Source: an uncultured Pelagibacteraceae bacterium
GTDB lineage: Bacteria > Pseudomonadota > Alphaproteobacteria > Pelagibacterales > Pelagibacteraceae
Length of the DNA: 35,209 nucleotides
Direction of reading: 5' to 3'
Assembly (NCBI GenBank): GCA_902521675.1
Contig: CABYSP010000011.1
Location: 1 to 35,209 of the forward strand
In this document: positions 32,646 through 35,209 of the stretch, one piece after another
Numbering within the stretch: position 1 is the first letter of the stretch
Layout: each line of letters starts with the position of its first letter
Translations under genes and position numbers: made by a program
Notes under the pieces: generated by a model
What the model was told of the DNA's origin: nothing
What the model saw: only the letters and a program-made list of their open reading frames with translations
Database searches by the model: none

Positions 32646-33533
32646 ATGTTTAATGGTTTTAAAAAAAAATTTGTTAAAGTAAGCAAGGGTAAAATTTTTT
32701 GTAGATTTAAAGGTAACGGTCCCCCCTTATTATTACTTCATGGATATCCCCAAACACATGTGATGTGGCACAAGACTGCCCCTGAACTTAGTAAATATTT
32801 CACTGTAATAGTTGCTGACCTTAGAGGATATGGGGACAGTTTGGTTTTGCCTGGTGGAATTAATCATAAAAATTATTCTAAAAGAGAAATGGCTAAAGAT
32901 TTGGTTCAATTGATGAGTAAATTAAATTTTAAAAAATTTTTTGTTGCTGGACATGATAGAGGTGGGAGAGTTGCACATAGAATGGCAAGAGATTATAGAA
33001 ATAAAATTATGGCTTTAAGTGTATTAGATATTTGTCCAACTCTAGATATGTACGAGCATACTGATATGAAATTTGCAAAAGGATATTTTCACTGGTTTTA
33101 CTTAATACAGCCAGCACCTTTACCAGAAAAAATGATAATGGCAGATCCTAAAAGATGGTTAAAAAGTCGTTTTAATAGGTCATCAAAACGTGCGATTGGA
33201 AAAGCTGAAGATGAATATTTTAGAGCCTTTAAACAAAAAAAAAGAATTCATGCAACTTGTGAGGATTATAGGGCTGCGGCTACTATAGATTTAGAGCATG
33301 ACAAAAAAGATAGAAAAAAAAAATTAAACATTCCTATACAAGTTTTGTGGGGTAAAAAGGGAGTTGTTGGAACGCAATTTAAATCAGTTAAAATTTGGCA
33401 AAAATACACAAACAAAAAAGTTTATGGAGCAGAAATTAATTCAGATCATTTCATTCCAGAGGAGAGTCCTAAACAAACGATTAATCACTTAAAAAAATTT
33501 TTTTTAAAAAATGTTAAAAATAATTCCAAATAA
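32646..33533 (+). CDS. Alpha/beta hydrolase, fluoroacetate/haloacetate dehalogenase-like
   Basis: It encodes 295 residues. The nucleophile elbow is GHDRGGR, with Asp104 in place of the usual serine, plus Arg105 and Arg108 to hold a carboxylate. Asp128 (VLDICPT) and His268 (SDHFIPEE) complete the triad. His149-Trp150 (YFHWFYL) fit the halide pocket, and Tyr208 (CEDYRAA) is a likely third halide ligand. The spacing of Asp104, Arg105, Arg108, Asp128, His149 and Trp150 equals that of Asp110, Arg111, Arg114, Asp134, His155 and Trp156 in the characterised fluoroacetate dehalogenase. An epoxide hydrolase is the alternative. It overlaps the TauD-like gene by 23 bases. Confidence 0.85.
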   Translation: MFNGFKKKFVKVSKGKIFCRFKGNGPPLLLLHGYPQTHVMWHKTAPELSKYFTVIVADLRGYGDSLVLPGGINHKNYSKREMAKDLVQLMSKLNFKKFFVAGHDRGGRVAHRMARDYRNKIMALSVLDICPTLDMYEHTDMKFAKGYFHWFYLIQPAPLPEKMIMADPKRWLKSRFNRSSKRAIGKAEDEYFRAFKQKKRIHATCEDYRAAATIDLEHDKKDRKKKLNIPIQVLWGKKGVVGTQFKSVKIWQKYTNKKVYGAEINSDHFIPEESPKQTINHLKKFFLKNVKNNSK

Positions 33534-34302
33534 AAAAAATATTGGAGCTGAAATAATTGTAAATTTAAAAGATATTACGAATAAAGATATTTTAAAAATT
33601 AAGAAAGCACTGAATAAATATGGAATGTTGTATTTTAGACAACAAGAATTAACTTCTAAATTTTATATTCAATTTGCGAAATATTTTGGAAAATTAGCCA
33701 ACTATCCAAGACTAAAAGGTTTAAATAAAAAATTTCCTCAAATTACAGTAGTGCAAAGAAAATCAACAGATAAAGGACCAAGTTTTGGTGAACAATTTCA
33801 TACAGACTCGATTTATACAAAAAAACCACCAAGATTTACAATGTTGCTTTCTAAACTTGTGCCAAAAAAAGGAAAAGCCAATACAGAATTTTGTTCTCAA
33901 TATCTTGCTTATAAAGAATTACCAAGTCCAATAAAAAGAAAATTTAAAAATATTAAAGGTAAATATTCCTCTGAGGGTCCAATCTCGGTTACAACAAAAG
34001 AAAGAGTAAAAGAAAAAGGAAAAAATATTAAAGAACTTAAATCTTCACATAAAATAATTAGGAAAATCAGCACAAATTATTCTATTTATTGCAGTCCAGG
34101 ACATTTTATTGGTTTTAGCTCAAAGATAAAAAATCAAGAAAAGTTAAAAAAATTTTTATTTAACCATCAAATTAAGAAGAAGTTTCAATTTTCATTGCCT
34201 TGGGAAAAAAATCAATTGGCTATATGGGATAATAGATCTATGCTTCATCAAGCAACACCTTTCAAAGGAAATAGAATAATGCATAGAATAACAATTAAAT
34301 AA
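33511..34302 (+). CDS. TauD/TfdA family Fe(II)/2-oxoglutarate dioxygenase
   Basis: It encodes 263 residues. The iron-binding facial triad is visible: His97 and Asp99 in QFHTDSIY and His246 in SMLHQATP, with Arg259 (MHRITIK) expected to bind 2-oxoglutarate. Family landmarks include KYGMLYFRQQELTSKFYIQF near the start and AIWDNRSMLH near the end. Such enzymes hydroxylate taurine, 2,4-D, carnitine precursors and others; the substrate here is unknown. Its start lies 23 bases inside the dehalogenase-like gene, so the two are coupled and may act on related compounds. The AEC transporter follows by three bases. Confidence 0.88.
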   Translation: MLKIIPNKKNIGAEIIVNLKDITNKDILKIKKALNKYGMLYFRQQELTSKFYIQFAKYFGKLANYPRLKGLNKKFPQITVVQRKSTDKGPSFGEQFHTDSIYTKKPPRFTMLLSKLVPKKGKANTEFCSQYLAYKELPSPIKRKFKNIKGKYSSEGPISVTTKERVKEKGKNIKELKSSHKIIRKISTNYSIYCSPGHFIGFSSKIKNQEKLKKFLFNHQIKKKFQFSLPWEKNQLAIWDNRSMLHQATPFKGNRIMHRITIK

Positions 34303-34305
34303 TTT

Positions 34306-35209
34306 ATGTTCACAATTTTTTTAGGACTTACTCCATTTATATTTATTACTTTTCTAGGGTTTGTTTTTGGTAAGTTGAAGGTCTTAGACCTTAGTCATGC
34401 TAAAATTTTAAATCTTTTCTTGTTCTATATTGCAGTTCCAGCATTGATAATTAAGCTAATAGTACAAAATGAAATTGGACAAGTAGATTTCAAACAAATT
34501 TTCTCTTATTTAATTATGCAATCGATATGTGGAATTATCGCCTACTTAATTACTTCAAAATATTTTAAAAGATCAATCCCAGAGTCAATTATTTGGGCTT
34601 TAACAGTTGCTTTATCAAACCACGTGACTTTGCTTTTGCCAATAACAGAAATTTATTTTCAAAAAAATGTAATTACACAAGTTGCAAGTATCATATTAAT
34701 GGATGGGATAATTTTATTATCTGTAATTGCTTTTTTTCTCGAATTATCTACAAAAAAAAATGTAAATTTATTTAATTTTGTTAAAAATTTATTTCTAAAC
34801 CCATTTATACTTTCAATAATTATAAGTCTATTATTTTTATTATTAAATTTTAATATTGATCAAACACCGATTGAATACACTTTGTCTAAACTTGCAGCAT
34901 GTGTTTCTCCAGTTGGATTGTTTGCAATTGGCATAACTCTTTCATTTTATACTAAAAATGTAATTAACAAATTATCCGTATCTATTTCAGTTTTAAAATT
35001 AGTTATTTCCCCAATAATTTTATTGTTAATTGGATTAGTGTTTTTTAATGCAGGATTGCCAGCTGAAATACCAGGTGCTTTCTTTGTGAGTGTTGCGCCT
35101 TGTGGAGTTACTTCTATAGTTTTATGTGCTGCTTATAATGTAAGTCCCGAAAATATAATTAAAGCAATTTTTGTCTCTACTATTGCTTCTATTGGAACTA
35201 TATTTTTTG
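34306..35209 (+). CDS. AEC family transporter (auxin efflux carrier-like), cut by window edge
   Basis: This unlisted frame starts at the ATG at 34306 and stays open to the window end, giving 301 residues; AEC proteins are about 310, so it is nearly complete. It has about ten hydrophobic helices in two halves. It begins MFTIFLGLTPFIFITFLGFV and shows LFLFYIAVPALIIKL, ALTVALSNHVTLLLPI, ACVSPVGLFAIGITLSFY and SVAPCGVTSIVLCAAY, all typical of the family. AEC proteins export or import small carboxylates. Given the preceding dehalogenase and dioxygenase genes, it might move their substrate or product; that is inference. Confidence 0.88.
   Translation, partial: MFTIFLGLTPFIFITFLGFVFGKLKVLDLSHAKILNLFLFYIAVPALIIKLIVQNEIGQVDFKQIFSYLIMQSICGIIAYLITSKYFKRSIPESIIWALTVALSNHVTLLLPITEIYFQKNVITQVASIILMDGIILLSVIAFFLELSTKKNVNLFNFVKNLFLNPFILSIIISLLFLLLNFNIDQTPIEYTLSKLAACVSPVGLFAIGITLSFYTKNVINKLSVSISVLKLVISPIILLLIGLVFFNAGLPAEIPGAFFVSVAPCGVTSIVLCAAYNVSPENIIKAIFVSTIASIGTIFF

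Noticed and set aside
34593..34775. 60-residue frame near the right end.
   Set aside because: It lies in another frame of the clear AEC transporter gene that starts at 34306.

Overview
The window looks like a chromosome segment from a streamlined, very A+T-rich alphaproteobacterium, most probably of the SAR11 (Pelagibacterales) group. The reasons are strong A/T bias in every gene, very tight packing (many 1-11 base overlaps and several convergent genes that share 3' ends), few Shine-Dalgarno sequences, and an alphaproteobacterial order: fxsA | Tim44-like - Smr - hslU/hslV | hisB-hisH-hisA-hisF-hisE, then lolA-ftsK. The taxonomic call is an inference from gene content and composition; no rRNA gene is present to confirm it.

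Layout. 1-3345: fxsA (cut by the left edge), a Tim44-like protein, an Smr protein and the HslUV protease. 3383-7408: a histidine operon (hisB, hisH, an unlisted 47-residue lipoprotein, hisA, hisF, hisE) running into a HIT protein and a GNAT acetyltransferase. 7405-11818: lolA and ftsK on the minus strand, a UbiH-type flavin monooxygenase, and a LON-domain protein. 11854-17163 is the accessory-looking part: an OGT-like GT41 glycosyltransferase, a divergent sulfotransferase, a TPR/GT9-like protein, a lone type IV pilin, and a tRNA-Gly(GCC) gene whose promoter and 5' half are duplicated 861 bases upstream. 17175-21721: a pterin dehydratase, purH, a heparinase II/III-like protein, rpe and a YggT-like membrane protein. 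21754-26710: a two-subunit sodium:solute symporter with a clear terminator, an unrecognised 207-residue protein, and acetyl-CoA synthetase with an unusual lysine-rich N-terminus. 26726-31259: EVE protein and tsaD (minus), then hemC, hemD, an MscS channel and a YggT protein (plus). 31269-35209: folD, two small membrane proteins, a fluoroacetate-dehalogenase-like hydrolase overlapping a TauD-type dioxygenase, and an AEC transporter cut by the right edge.

How it fits together. Most of the window is housekeeping: histidine, purine, tetrapyrrole and folate metabolism, proteolysis, division and tRNA modification. The symporter and Acs probably form an uptake and activation route for acetate or a similar small acid. 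The part most likely to hold something new is 11854-17163, where glycan-transfer and sulfation genes sit next to a pilin bounded by duplicated tRNA and pilin sequences. Second is the dehalogenase/dioxygenase pair near the right end. I did not find a CRISPR array, transposase, integrase, toxin-antitoxin pair or phage gene.
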